Assembly: GCA_947096075.1 (NCBI GenBank)
Contig: CAMUQE010000007.1
Location: 1-26,343 of the forward strand
Length of the DNA: 26,343 bases
Source: Veillonella parvula
Lineage (GTDB): Bacteria; Bacillota; Negativicutes; Veillonellales; Veillonellaceae
Direction: 5' to 3'
The notes beneath the pieces were generated by a model. That model had not been told where the DNA came from and ran no database searches. It saw nothing but the letters and a program-made list of their open reading frames with translations. Of the stretch, positions 1 to 8,300 are shown one piece after another. The translations under genes and the position numbers were made by a program. The first letter of the stretch is position 1; each line of letters begins with the position of its first letter.

Positions 1-45
1 TTATATATTAATACTAATGTATACTTTCCCTTCTAGATGAGTGCA

Positions 46-73
46 ATAAAATTCATCAATTCGTGAATTTTAT
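46..73. promoter_or_regulatory. Perfect 10-bp inverted repeat upstream of the ArsR-type gene
   Basis: The arms ATAAAATTCA (46-55) and TGAATTTTAT (64-73) are exact reverse complements separated by 8 bases centred on AATT. No T-run follows, so it does not look like a terminator. Long AT-rich dyads of this kind are typical operators of winged-helix dimers of the ArsR/SmtB class, and the next gene downstream encodes such a protein. Autoregulation is therefore plausible. It lies about 150 bases before the start codon, which is far for a classical operator, so the function is inferred. Confidence 0.5.
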
Positions 74-123
74 AAGTAAGTCTAGCTTTCATGGTAAAAG
101 TAGCGTATGATAAAGGTAGCAAA

Positions 124-152
124 AACCCTATACGGAGCAAGACGCGTATAAT
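124..152 (+). promoter_or_regulatory. Possible promoter of the ArsR-type gene
   Basis: A perfect TATAAT stands at 147-152, giving a leader of roughly 60 bases before the ATG at 221. The -35 region 17 bases upstream (124-129, AACCCT) is poor, which would fit a promoter needing an activator, or a wrong assignment. The ten bases AACCCTATAC at 124-133 recur exactly at 26296-26305, next to the promoter of the uptake locus. Confidence 0.35.
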
Positions 153-220
153 ACGACCGCATAATGCAAGTCCACGGTCAAGGTTGGGAACTCGTTATTT
201 TTTAATTAAGAGGAGGCCCT

Positions 221-682
221 ATGGACCCGTTAAAAATCTTGAAAGCATTATCAAATCCGCATCGGTTAGATATTATATTGTGGCTAAAACACCCAGAGAA
301 AGAATTCGGTGTACAAGTACACTCTAACACTCTTATCGATTTCCCTCATAGTGTGAGCGTTAAGAGTATCCAAAAGCGCTGCGGTGTATCGCAATCTTCT
401 ATTTCTACATTTATGAGCATCTTAGAGAATGCTGAACTTGTAGAATCGCGTAAAATCGACCAATATACCTATTTCCGTCGCAACGAAGAGGTTATTCACG
501 AATTTGGCGAATGGTACAACAAAGAAGTATCCATACAGTCTGACGAAATTGACAAATTATTAGAAACGGTTATCTTAGAAGACACATCATATCCATCAAT
601 TGATGAAAGCTCCATACCTAGCGAGCAACTGGCAGTCGAAATACGTACTAAGGGACCGCAACATGATGAAGAAAGTAAATAA
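221..682 (+). CDS. ArsR-family winged-helix transcriptional regulator
   Basis: This is a 153-residue cytoplasmic DNA-binding protein. The N-terminus (MDPLKILKALSNPHRLDIILWL, split as LKALSNPHR then LDIILWL) is the ArsR-family opening helix. The recognition-helix region, about residues 65-85, contains QKRCGVSQSSISTFMSILE, followed by the wing (AELVESRKIDQYTYFRRNE). The cysteine motif ELCVCDL of arsenite/cadmium sensors is absent and the only cysteine seen in the HTH is in KRCGV, so a classical thiol metal sensor is unlikely. A segment of about 20 residues inserted between the first two helices (near residues 28-48) is longer than usual. The C-terminal 35 residues are acidic and probably disordered. 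AGGAGG at 211-216 supports the start. It is the only regulator in the window, but it is separate from the uptake locus and need not control it. Family call is fairly sure; the ligand is unknown. Confidence 0.8.
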   Translation: MDPLKILKALSNPHRLDIILWLKHPEKEFGVQVHSNTLIDFPHSVSVKSIQKRCGVSQSSISTFMSILENAELVESRKIDQYTYFRRNEEVIHEFGEWYNKEVSIQSDEIDKLLETVILEDTSYPSIDESSIPSEQLAVEIRTKGPQHDEESK

Positions 683-718
683 AAGCCCTTCCCTACTTAC
701 CATATCTAGGGAAAAACG

Positions 719-755
719 AAAAGAGCTATAATATTCAAAATTATAGCTCTTTTTT
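719..755 (+). terminator. Intrinsic terminator after the ArsR-type gene
   Basis: A perfect 14-bp stem, AAAAGAGCTATAAT (719-732) with ATTATAGCTCTTTT (740-753), closes a 7-base loop and runs into a T tract, 37 bases after the stop codon. A smaller 7-bp stem (689-695 with 707-713) precedes it. Confidence 0.85.
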
Positions 756-796
756 ATGTGATACTATACCACTTATAGTATATATACAACTCATAA

Positions 797-836
797 CGTA
801 AAAAGAGTGCCTTCCCATTTGGGAGGGCACTCTTTA
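797..836 (-). terminator. Intrinsic terminator of the aminotransferase gene
   Basis: The arms 802-816 and 821-835 pair over 15 bp with one G-T wobble and a short loop. On the minus strand the stem is followed by TTTTTA, directly after the aminotransferase stop at 840. It may also back up termination of the convergent plus-strand gene. Confidence 0.85.
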
Positions 837-839
837 CTT

Positions 840-2162
840 TTATACATTTCGTTGTGCTTCGTAAGCTCTGAATAGTTTAGATAATAATTCAGGAGCCAAT
901 CGCAATAGCTCTGGGTTTTCACAGAAAGACACACGCAATTGTGTTTTACCAGGGTTATCATTGCCGTTTTTACCGCTATAGAAACCATTGAGCGGAGCCA
1001 TGAGAAGTGTATATTCCTTGCCATCATCAAGGCTGACTGCACCGTGTTCGGCACACCAAGAAGCAAATTCTACACCATCAAAGCCAGGTTTTGCAACCTT
1101 TCTCACGTCGATTACAAAGTAAATAGACGCTTCAGGGCGAGACACGATAAAGTCCGGTTCTGCCTCTTTAAAACCTTTGTGGAGTTCAAAGATCATTTGA
1201 CGATAGTAGTCGCGTTGTTGCTCATACCAGTTGTGCAATTGCGCATAGGACTCATGTTTCAAAGCACCAAAAATATATTGGCCCAATGTATTAGCACTAA
1301 GATTTGCCGTATATTCCGCAACAGATTTTTCATAGCATAATTTATTATCTGTAATGATAGCTCCAATGCGAAGTCCGCACGCATTCCAAACCTTGCTAGC
1401 CGTTTCAAGGCTGATACGGCGGCCTTCAATGCCAGGCACATCTTTATCGGTTAAGGCCCAAATGCTAGATGTTTCTTTCCCTTTTTCATAAGCCAATTCA
1501 CGGTACGCTTCGTCAGAGATAATCCATAAATTATGTTTAACGCACAATTTAGTATATTCAATAAGCGTTTCTTTGCTAAATAATTGACCTGTAGGATTAT
1601 CATAAGGAATGATAAGCAACGCCCCAGGTTTTGTCTCGATAATGCGTTGCTCAACAGTCTCTACAGAGGGCAATTCGAACTCACCATTTTCATTGAGCTC
1701 CCGTTCTACAGTAACCGTTTTACGACCAATGCGAAGACCTACTGCATCATAGTTTGTATAAGAAGGATTGAACATCAAAAGAGGACGTTCTTCTTCGCCA
1801 GCACCACCACATACACCAAGCATGATGATTTCCATCGCCATGGATGCCCCATCTGTTACGAGTACATCGAGGCCTGTTGTATCAAAGCCTTGGCTGCGCA
1901 AAATGTGGAGAAACGCTTCTCGACACTCATCAGTGCCCGTAGTTGGTACATATGGCACAATCCCATTATGGAACGGGCTATTGACACCGCCCAAATCAAA
2001 CAACCTACGCTGCATGGCGGGATGCATAGGACGCATTACATTGCCAATAGAACCATTCACCAAGATAGGCGGGTTCTTACGTTCCAAGAATTTAATTTGT
2101 CCTAGGCGAATGCCAGACGGCTTCCGAGCCATCATATACGGCGATAATTCTGGTTGTTTCAT
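840..2162 (-). CDS. PLP-dependent aminotransferase, class I/II (fold type I)
   Basis: This 440-residue cytoplasmic enzyme is expected to transfer an amino group between an amino acid and a 2-oxoacid using pyridoxal phosphate. Visible family signatures in order are GTDECREAFLHIL, the cofactor phosphate/ring region VTDGASMAMEIIML, the substrate/PLP motif YDNPTGQ (about residue 190), SDEAYREL (about 220), and the Schiff-base lysine in ETASKVWNACGLRIG (about residue 258), with a C-terminal arginine in TQLRVSF for carboxylate binding. The usual SKSFS around the lysine is replaced by TASKVWN, so it is not a textbook AspC. AGAGGAG stands 9 bases before the ATG. It has its own terminator and lies downstream of the uptake locus terminator, so it is a separate unit. 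The amino acid substrate cannot be told from sequence. Confidence 0.85.
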   Translation of the reverse strand: MKQPELSPYMMARKPSGIRLGQIKFLERKNPPILVNGSIGNVMRPMHPAMQRRLFDLGGVNSPFHNGIVPYVPTTGTDECREAFLHILRSQGFDTTGLDVLVTDGASMAMEIIMLGVCGGAGEEERPLLMFNPSYTNYDAVGLRIGRKTVTVERELNENGEFELPSVETVEQRIIETKPGALLIIPYDNPTGQLFSKETLIEYTKLCVKHNLWIISDEAYRELAYEKGKETSSIWALTDKDVPGIEGRRISLETASKVWNACGLRIGAIITDNKLCYEKSVAEYTANLSANTLGQYIFGALKHESYAQLHNWYEQQRDYYRQMIFELHKGFKEAEPDFIVSRPEASIYFVIDVRKVAKPGFDGVEFASWCAEHGAVSLDDGKEYTLLMAPLNGFYSGKNGNDNPGKTQLRVSFCENPELLRLAPELLSKLFRAYEAQRNV

Positions 2163-2436
2163 TTCGATCCAACTCCTCTAAAAATCAACCTTCTCCATTG
2201 GAAGGTTTTGATAACTGTGAAAGTAACAAAACACTTACTATACAAGCAAATATACAAGTACATCACAAAATATAAACTATGAATACCTATAGATAGATAG
2301 ATACATAATATTATAGAGCTTTTACTATAGAAAATCTATAGTTTTATAACATATACTTATTTACCTATACTTAATTTATCGGTTATTGAAAATAACTCTC
2401 ATGGTACTTAGTGCGGTCTCAATATACCATCAAAAA
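2163..2436. other. AT-rich intergenic region upstream of the aminotransferase
   Basis: No gene is supported here. It contains a run of three GATA units (2291-2303) and a perfect 8-bp dyad, ACTATAGA-AAA-TCTATAGT (2324-2342). A possible minus-strand -10 (TATAAT, plus coordinates 2310-2315) has a weak -35 lying inside that dyad. A leader of about 140 bases would precede the aminotransferase. Promoter and operator assignments are tentative. Confidence 0.4.
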
Positions 2437-2476
2437 CTATAATAAAAATGAAAGAGCCCCACGAGAGGCTCTTTCA
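2437..2476 (-). terminator. Intrinsic terminator of the uptake locus
   Basis: The 10-bp perfect stem GGCTCTTTCA (2467-2476) with TGAAAGAGCC (2449-2458) and an 8-base loop is followed on the minus strand by TTTTTATT. It lies about 100 bases after the stop of the last receptor gene and closes the long minus-strand gene series. Confidence 0.85.
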
Positions 2477-2577
2477 CCATGATATAGATTACTTTTTGAA
2501 GCTATACAAATAACTACGACGTAATTGTCAATTATTAGTATAGCTTTATAATCGAACCATTGCAGTAGTTATATCTA

Positions 2578-4446
2578 TTAGATAGTCACTTCTACACCTA
2601 GACGGAAGTTGCGACCTTGACCTGGCCACCAGTCACCAGGGTTGCCCCAACGAACGTTAGATTGTTCCGCATAGTATGTATCAAAGATATTATTGATACG
2701 ACCAAATACAGTAACATTTTCGCGTATGCGATAGTTAGCGCTGATATCAGCCAACCAATACGTTTTACGTGGGAATACATTATCTGCTGTACCAGGACGA
2801 TTGATAATACCACGAATATCCAAATGAGCATCCCATTTAGCATCGTTGTAATCAAGGCCTGCGTTAACAGCATGTTTTGGTACATATCCATCACGGTTTG
2901 CTTTGCGAGTTGGTGTTGCATCGATATGAGTATACGTATAGCCAAGACGTGCGGACAAGTGATTAGTCAATTGTTTACGCACATCCGCATTGATGCCACG
3001 AGCTTTTTCAGTGTCAAAATTGCGATATTGACCTGTGAAGTTTGCCGGATCAGTCATAACCCAACCGATTTTATCCTTCGTACTACGGCTGAAGAAGCTA
3101 AGATTACTATTCCATGTTTTACCGAATTTGTGGTGTACACCTAAATCAAATTCATGACCTGTTTCCGGTTTCAAATTGCGGTTGCCATTGAAACCATCAA
3201 ATAATTGGTATGGTGTAGGTGCCAAGAAGTACTCTTTATACGCAGCATACACATTTGTCTTCTCATTTACATCATATCCGAGGCTGATGGATGGAGATGT
3301 ATGAGTACCGAAAGAGGAATGGTGGTCAACGCGGATACCAGGCGTTACAGTCCACTTAGGAGCAAATTTCCATTCATCTTGAATAAAGTAAGATGCGTTC
3401 GTAAGCTTCACGCCGCCCATGTTAACCACTTTATCTTGACGCCAGTCAAAGCCGCCTACTACAGTATGGTCTTTCGCTTTATACGTAACTTGATCACCAA
3501 TACCACGAGTCTTCACATCCGTTAAGTACCCATCATATGTTGTTTTATAATGATTGTTCATCAAGTATAATTGATGGCTCCAACGATTGCTGATTTTATT
3601 GTTCCAAATCGCACGTAAGGAGTCATTCGCTTCATTACCATAACGAATGTGATTAAGAGCACCCAAATGGTCGGAGTACATTACATCACCACGATATGTG
3701 TCGTAAGCTATTTTTACATCGTTCTTATCATTTATTGTATTGCCCACCATGAAGGATGCAGTATGGCTGTTGCCATGTTGAGGAATGCGCACGCCATGAC
3801 CATCTTTGTAGGCCCCAATGATATCTTTTTGTACGCCTACACGCCAGTACCAATCATTTTTGCTACCTTCATTGGTAATTGCGTATTGCTCTAAATCATT
3901 GCTACCACCCATCACGCGAAGTTTAGTTTGTACACCTTGCTCAGGTTTTGCAGTGATTACGTTTACTACACCACCGATAGCACCGGAACCATACAAAGTA
4001 GAACCTGCTCCACGTTGTACTTCAACGCGATCAATACTAGACATATCTTTCAAAATAGTCATCGGCGGGTTTACACCAGCTGCGCCCATATTAATGCCGT
4101 CTACCAAGTATAATACTTGGTCGGAACCATTGATGCGGAACACATTGGAGTTCGTGTAACCTACGCCACCACCATACGTATTAATATCTACGCCCGGTAT
4201 GATGTTCAAGGCTTCGTTCATATTCGTAGCATGGCGCTCACGAATATCGTCACCTGTTACTACGCCTACACTAGCTGGCACTTCTGAAAGCTGTTGTTCA
4301 CTACGAGTTGCGGTAACAACAATGGTATGCGATTCTTTCGCATCCCCACCCTCAACAGCTAATACATTTGGTGCACTCAAAGTGCTACCAAATACGAGGG
4401 CTAACCCTACGTACATAGATAATCGTTGCATTCTTGATACTTTCAT
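2578..4446 (-). CDS. TonB-dependent outer-membrane receptor A (BtuB/heme-receptor-like)
   Basis: This 622-residue receptor is a 22-strand barrel with an N-terminal plug that imports a large metal chelate using TonB energy. A signal peptide ends near residue 30 (PNVLA). A TonB box HTIVVTATR follows at about 40-48, then the plug with LYLVDGINMG and IDRVEVQRGAGSTLYGSGAIGGVVNVIT. In the barrel, YFLAPTPYQLF followed by NRNLKPE resembles the FRAP/NPNLKPE region of heme and vitamin B12 receptors. The size is close to BtuB. The last residue is Ile rather than the usual Phe, although the terminal strand is otherwise normal. The ATG at 4446 is chosen because GGAGG (4452-4456) precedes it by 5 bases; a GTG 12 bases upstream would put the ribosome site inside the gene. 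It is last in the operon, 22 bases after binding lipoprotein 1, its likely partner. Substrate unproven. Confidence 0.9.
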   Translation of the reverse strand: MKVSRMQRLSMYVGLALVFGSTLSAPNVLAVEGGDAKESHTIVVTATRSEQQLSEVPASVGVVTGDDIRERHATNMNEALNIIPGVDINTYGGGVGYTNSNVFRINGSDQVLYLVDGINMGAAGVNPPMTILKDMSSIDRVEVQRGAGSTLYGSGAIGGVVNVITAKPEQGVQTKLRVMGGSNDLEQYAITNEGSKNDWYWRVGVQKDIIGAYKDGHGVRIPQHGNSHTASFMVGNTINDKNDVKIAYDTYRGDVMYSDHLGALNHIRYGNEANDSLRAIWNNKISNRWSHQLYLMNNHYKTTYDGYLTDVKTRGIGDQVTYKAKDHTVVGGFDWRQDKVVNMGGVKLTNASYFIQDEWKFAPKWTVTPGIRVDHHSSFGTHTSPSISLGYDVNEKTNVYAAYKEYFLAPTPYQLFDGFNGNRNLKPETGHEFDLGVHHKFGKTWNSNLSFFSRSTKDKIGWVMTDPANFTGQYRNFDTEKARGINADVRKQLTNHLSARLGYTYTHIDATPTRKANRDGYVPKHAVNAGLDYNDAKWDAHLDIRGIINRPGTADNVFPRKTYWLADISANYRIRENVTVFGRINNIFDTYYAEQSNVRWGNPGDWWPGQGRNFRLGVEVTI

Positions 4447-4468
4447 AAAAACCTCCACTCACATTAAC

Positions 4469-5380
4469 CTACATACCATATATATATTGTGCCATAGAAA
4501 CCATTGCCCGTGTCATAAATTGGGAATAACTCATGACCTGCAAGGAATCTACGAGGAACACACGACGATTAGCAATGGCCTTAACCCCTTGCAAAGCAGG
4601 GTCAGAATAGAGCTGTTCTGCCGTTGCCGGCGTAGTACCATCCGAAGTATAGGCCACCGACGGGATGATAATAATGTCCGGATTTGCTTTAATTAAATCC
4701 TCTCGCGTTCCATTATCAAAAGGACCTAATCCTAATTGGGCCGCCGCATTGGTAACCTTCAGATATTTAGTCATATCATCAAAGGTTGACCCCTTGCCGC
4801 CGGTTAAACCAAATTGCGTATAAAATGCCACTACAGGGCGTTCACCGGTATGTTTATTTGCTAATTCTTCTACAGTTTTCAAATCTGCATCCATACTAGC
4901 TATCATCTTTTCATCCGATGCATGTAAGAGTCCGGCAATTTCATGAATAACAGCCTTTGCCTCTTCTACCGTAGTAGGCGTCTTATAGACGTAAACAGGA
5001 ATTTGCATATTCCGCATTTCCCCAATCGCATCTGGAGATATCCAGTTTGGAACTAACACTAGATCAGGTTGTACAGAGAGCATGGATTCAGCAGTTGCTT
5101 TCACATGTTTCTCAACCTTGGCAGACTCATCAGGCACATTATTAGGCACCGTGCCAACAGCTGCCACTCGGCTCGGATCAACCAAAGATAAGACAATATC
5201 CTCTGTGCTCGCAGCGATGGGAACGATGCGCTTCGGCTCGTTAGGCACCGTAACGGTTACACCTGCGCCATCCGTAACTTGATGTGTGGTGCCCGTAGTC
5301 CCTGTTTGCGTAGGACCACAGCCGACCACCAGAAGTACCATCATTAATATGGTACATATAATAGATATTCTTTGTTTCAT
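4469..5380 (-). CDS. Periplasmic metal-chelate-binding lipoprotein 1 (BtuF/FecB/TroA fold)
   Basis: This 303-residue ABC-type binding lipoprotein has a signal peptide with lipobox LVVGC; the modified Cys is near residue 21. The fold markers are KRIVPIAASTEDIVLSL, SVQPDLVLVPNWIS and ANPDIIIIPS, as in the cluster that binds vitamin B12, heme and siderophores. It is clearly related to lipoprotein 2 (shared patterns PDLV-P--IS, P-TV and TG-GS-FDDM). No permease or ATPase lies beside it: it sits between cobN (1-base gap) and receptor A. It probably feeds the ABC transporter encoded earlier in the same unit (12041-13923). The ribosome site (AAGGT) is inside the end of cobN, so the two are translationally linked. 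Confidence 0.88.
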   Translation of the reverse strand: MKQRISIICTILMMVLLVVGCGPTQTGTTGTTHQVTDGAGVTVTVPNEPKRIVPIAASTEDIVLSLVDPSRVAAVGTVPNNVPDESAKVEKHVKATAESMLSVQPDLVLVPNWISPDAIGEMRNMQIPVYVYKTPTTVEEAKAVIHEIAGLLHASDEKMIASMDADLKTVEELANKHTGERPVVAFYTQFGLTGGKGSTFDDMTKYLKVTNAAAQLGLGPFDNGTREDLIKANPDIIIIPSVAYTSDGTTPATAEQLYSDPALQGVKAIANRRVFLVDSLQVMSYSQFMTRAMVSMAQYIYGM

Positions 5381-5381
5381 A

Positions 5382-8300
5382 TTAACGACCTTCTATAACA
5401 CCTTCCATGGAAATATATAGGGACTGCAATTCCTCCAGCATATCTGGAGCTGCATCCCAATAGCCACGTTGAGCAGCTTCTAACAAAATTTCTGCAATCC
5501 GCTGTAAGGCCCAAGGGTTTACATTGCGCATCCAGTCTTGCACCACTTTGTCTAAAGCATATTTGTTAGCATACCCCTCATAAACCCAGTCAGGCACCAC
5601 ATCACTGGTAACATCCCAGCCAAAACTATGAGAAACCACATTAGACATATCCGATGCCCCTTTGTAGCCATGGTTCATCATGGCCTGAATGAATTTCGGA
5701 TTCTGCGTTTCTCCTTGTACAACGCGGCGAAACTCATCTGATAAGGACCGCATCACGACGCGGCTGCGATCTGTACTATCCCCCACATAGGCACGAGGGG
5801 CACTACCTTTTGCATTTCGCACTGCCGCAATGAGACCACCATGATAACTATAATAATCATCAGCACTCAAAATGTGCGTTTCCCGATTATCTTCGTTCTT
5901 AATGGTTACATCCATCGTAGTTAATCGCCGTTGGAATAGCCTCATATCCTGAGGAATGTCCTTGTGCAGGTGAAAGCTACTCCACTTGCTGTAAACTTTT
6001 GCAATGTCGCTTAAGGACTCCCAGTTTTTCCCTTCAATCAGGGCACCCACACCCGTGCCATAGGCTTGTGGTGGGTCACCAAAGATACGAAGGCGCGCCT
6101 TTTTGGTGGCTAGCATAGGATCTTCACCTTGTTCAACGAGCCAATCCACATCATCATGAATATGCTTTTTCACGTAGTTGTCTTCCAAGGACTCATCTAA
6201 TTCTGCCACCATTTCAACGGCCTTGTCGAGCCAACTAATGGCAGTAGGCATCATATCTCGAATAAGCCCACTGATGCGGCCCATCACGTCGATACGAGGG
6301 CGTTGTAATTCATCTAGTGGAATGACCTCGAGCCCTGAAATACGACCGTTAGATTGCCATTTAGGACGTACCCCCAACAAGTAGAGGAATTCACCTAAAC
6401 ATTGGCCATGACTTCTAGAGTTGCTACTAGCCCATAAGATAATCCCTATCGTCTCAGGATATCGCTGTTCATTTAAAATATAATCAGCCATAACTTGATC
6501 TGCAAGCTCTATACCTAATTGGTAGGCTATCTTTGTAGGCAAGGCTCTTTCATCTAAACCATAAAAGTTACGACCCGTAGGTAATACATCGACTTGACCA
6601 CTCGATGGGGCTCCACCGGGGCCAGGTTCTACATAGGTTCCTTGTAACGCTTTAGAGATAGAGCTGAGCTCATTTTTGGTTTGACCTAATTTAGGTATAT
6701 ACTCACGAATTATGGAATCTACCAAAGGCTCTAAACTTTGAGGCGCCTTATAATCTGGTTTATGTATAATATTAGACACAAACGCTCGTAATTCCTGCCA
6801 AATTTGATCGATAATCACATTATTACGAATTCCGTCATCATTGATTTCGCCAGCATGTTGCTCTAGATACGACCAATCATACCCTAACTCAGCAGCTAGC
6901 GTTTCAAGACCTGATGCAATATCCCCTTGAGGGGTCCGTATGATAGCAGTAATAAATTCTTCTAAATCTGTCCCCTCAGGGCCTTGACCCAAGATATGTA
7001 AACCATTGCGCATTTGCATATGCTTTAAGTCGCTTAGCTTTTCGTGAACTTCTGTAATTATATCGTCCACCACCATAGTAGGTCCCTTTTCTTCATCGAT
7101 AAGATGACAGGCCAGGGCCTTTTCGCGAATCACTTCGCCTATGTCAGCTAAACTTTCAGGATGCTCCTGTTCAAAATGACTATGCTCATCTAGTAAAGCT
7201 TCTAGCTCTTCAAATTCATCGTAGAGCCCCGCCGTCGTCATCGGTGGTGACAAGTGACCCACTAAACAGGCTGAACTACGCCGTTTTGCTTGTATACCTT
7301 CCCCAATGATGGTTGTCCAATACGGATAAATATTCGGTAAACTAGAAATACCGATTTCAGGATAACAACTAGCGCTGAGGCCGGCTCCCTTGCCAGGCAA
7401 CCATTCTAAGGAGCCATGTGTGCCTACATGAATGACCGCATCAGCTTCAAAGACATTCCGAATCCAGTGGTAAAAGGCCAAATATTGATGCGGTGGAGGT
7501 AAGCAAGGATCGTGATAAATAGCGGATACATTCTCTCCGAACCCGCGCGGTGGTTGCACCGTAATCCACAGATTGCCATTGGAAAAACCTGGTATGATGA
7601 CTTCATCATCGTAGACAAATACATCTCCTGGTGCCTCTCCCCAAGATGTAACCATAGCTTGTTGCGTATCTGCTGGCAGTGTTTCAAAGTATGCTTTGTA
7701 ATCCTTACTGCTCAAGCGACCTTCAGCCGAGGCTAGCAACTCATCGGTAAGCATGGAGCGGTCGTTTGTCATGTGGGATGTAACAATGTCCATTAAATCT
7801 GCACTCGTATCAGGCACAGAATCTATCGTATAACCTTCCTCTTTCATCTGTTCTAATAATCGTAGCACCGACTCAGGCGTATCAAGACCTGCTGCAGAAC
7901 CAATATTAGAATTCTTAGGCGGATAGTTATGTAAAACAATGGCTATCTTTCGCTCAGATACAGGAATATGGCGCAGCTTAGACCATTTAATAGCTCGCTG
8001 AACGACGGCCGCAATGCGCTCTTTCACAGGTAAATACACATAGTGACCACACTCATCAAAGGTCTGACAGGCCACTACACCGCCTTGAATAACACCGTCT
8101 AACTCAGGCTGTGATATGGATAAATTCACATCTAACGGCGTAACTCCTTGAGGATTCTCAACCCAGGATTTCTCATCCATGTATATGGTATACCCCTGAA
8201 CGATAGGTACGTCCTGTAATTTTAGCTCCTCCAAGGTTTGAGCCCCTAAGGACTGGAAGGAAAATTTACAAGTATTGATAAGCACGTCAAAGGGGAATAC

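Noticed and set aside
91..327. Plus-strand reading frame of 78 codons upstream of the ArsR-type gene
   Set aside because: It overlaps the clearly better ArsR frame, has an Arg/Lys/Pro-rich composition without family features, and lacks a good ribosome site.
1584..2105. Long antisense reading frame over the aminotransferase, and similar ones across the receptors and cobN
   Set aside because: They mirror strongly supported genes, show no recognisable domains and lack ribosome sites.
2291..2303. GATA tetranucleotide run as a phase-variation repeat
   Set aside because: Only three units, in a non-coding stretch, without a clear promoter spacer role.
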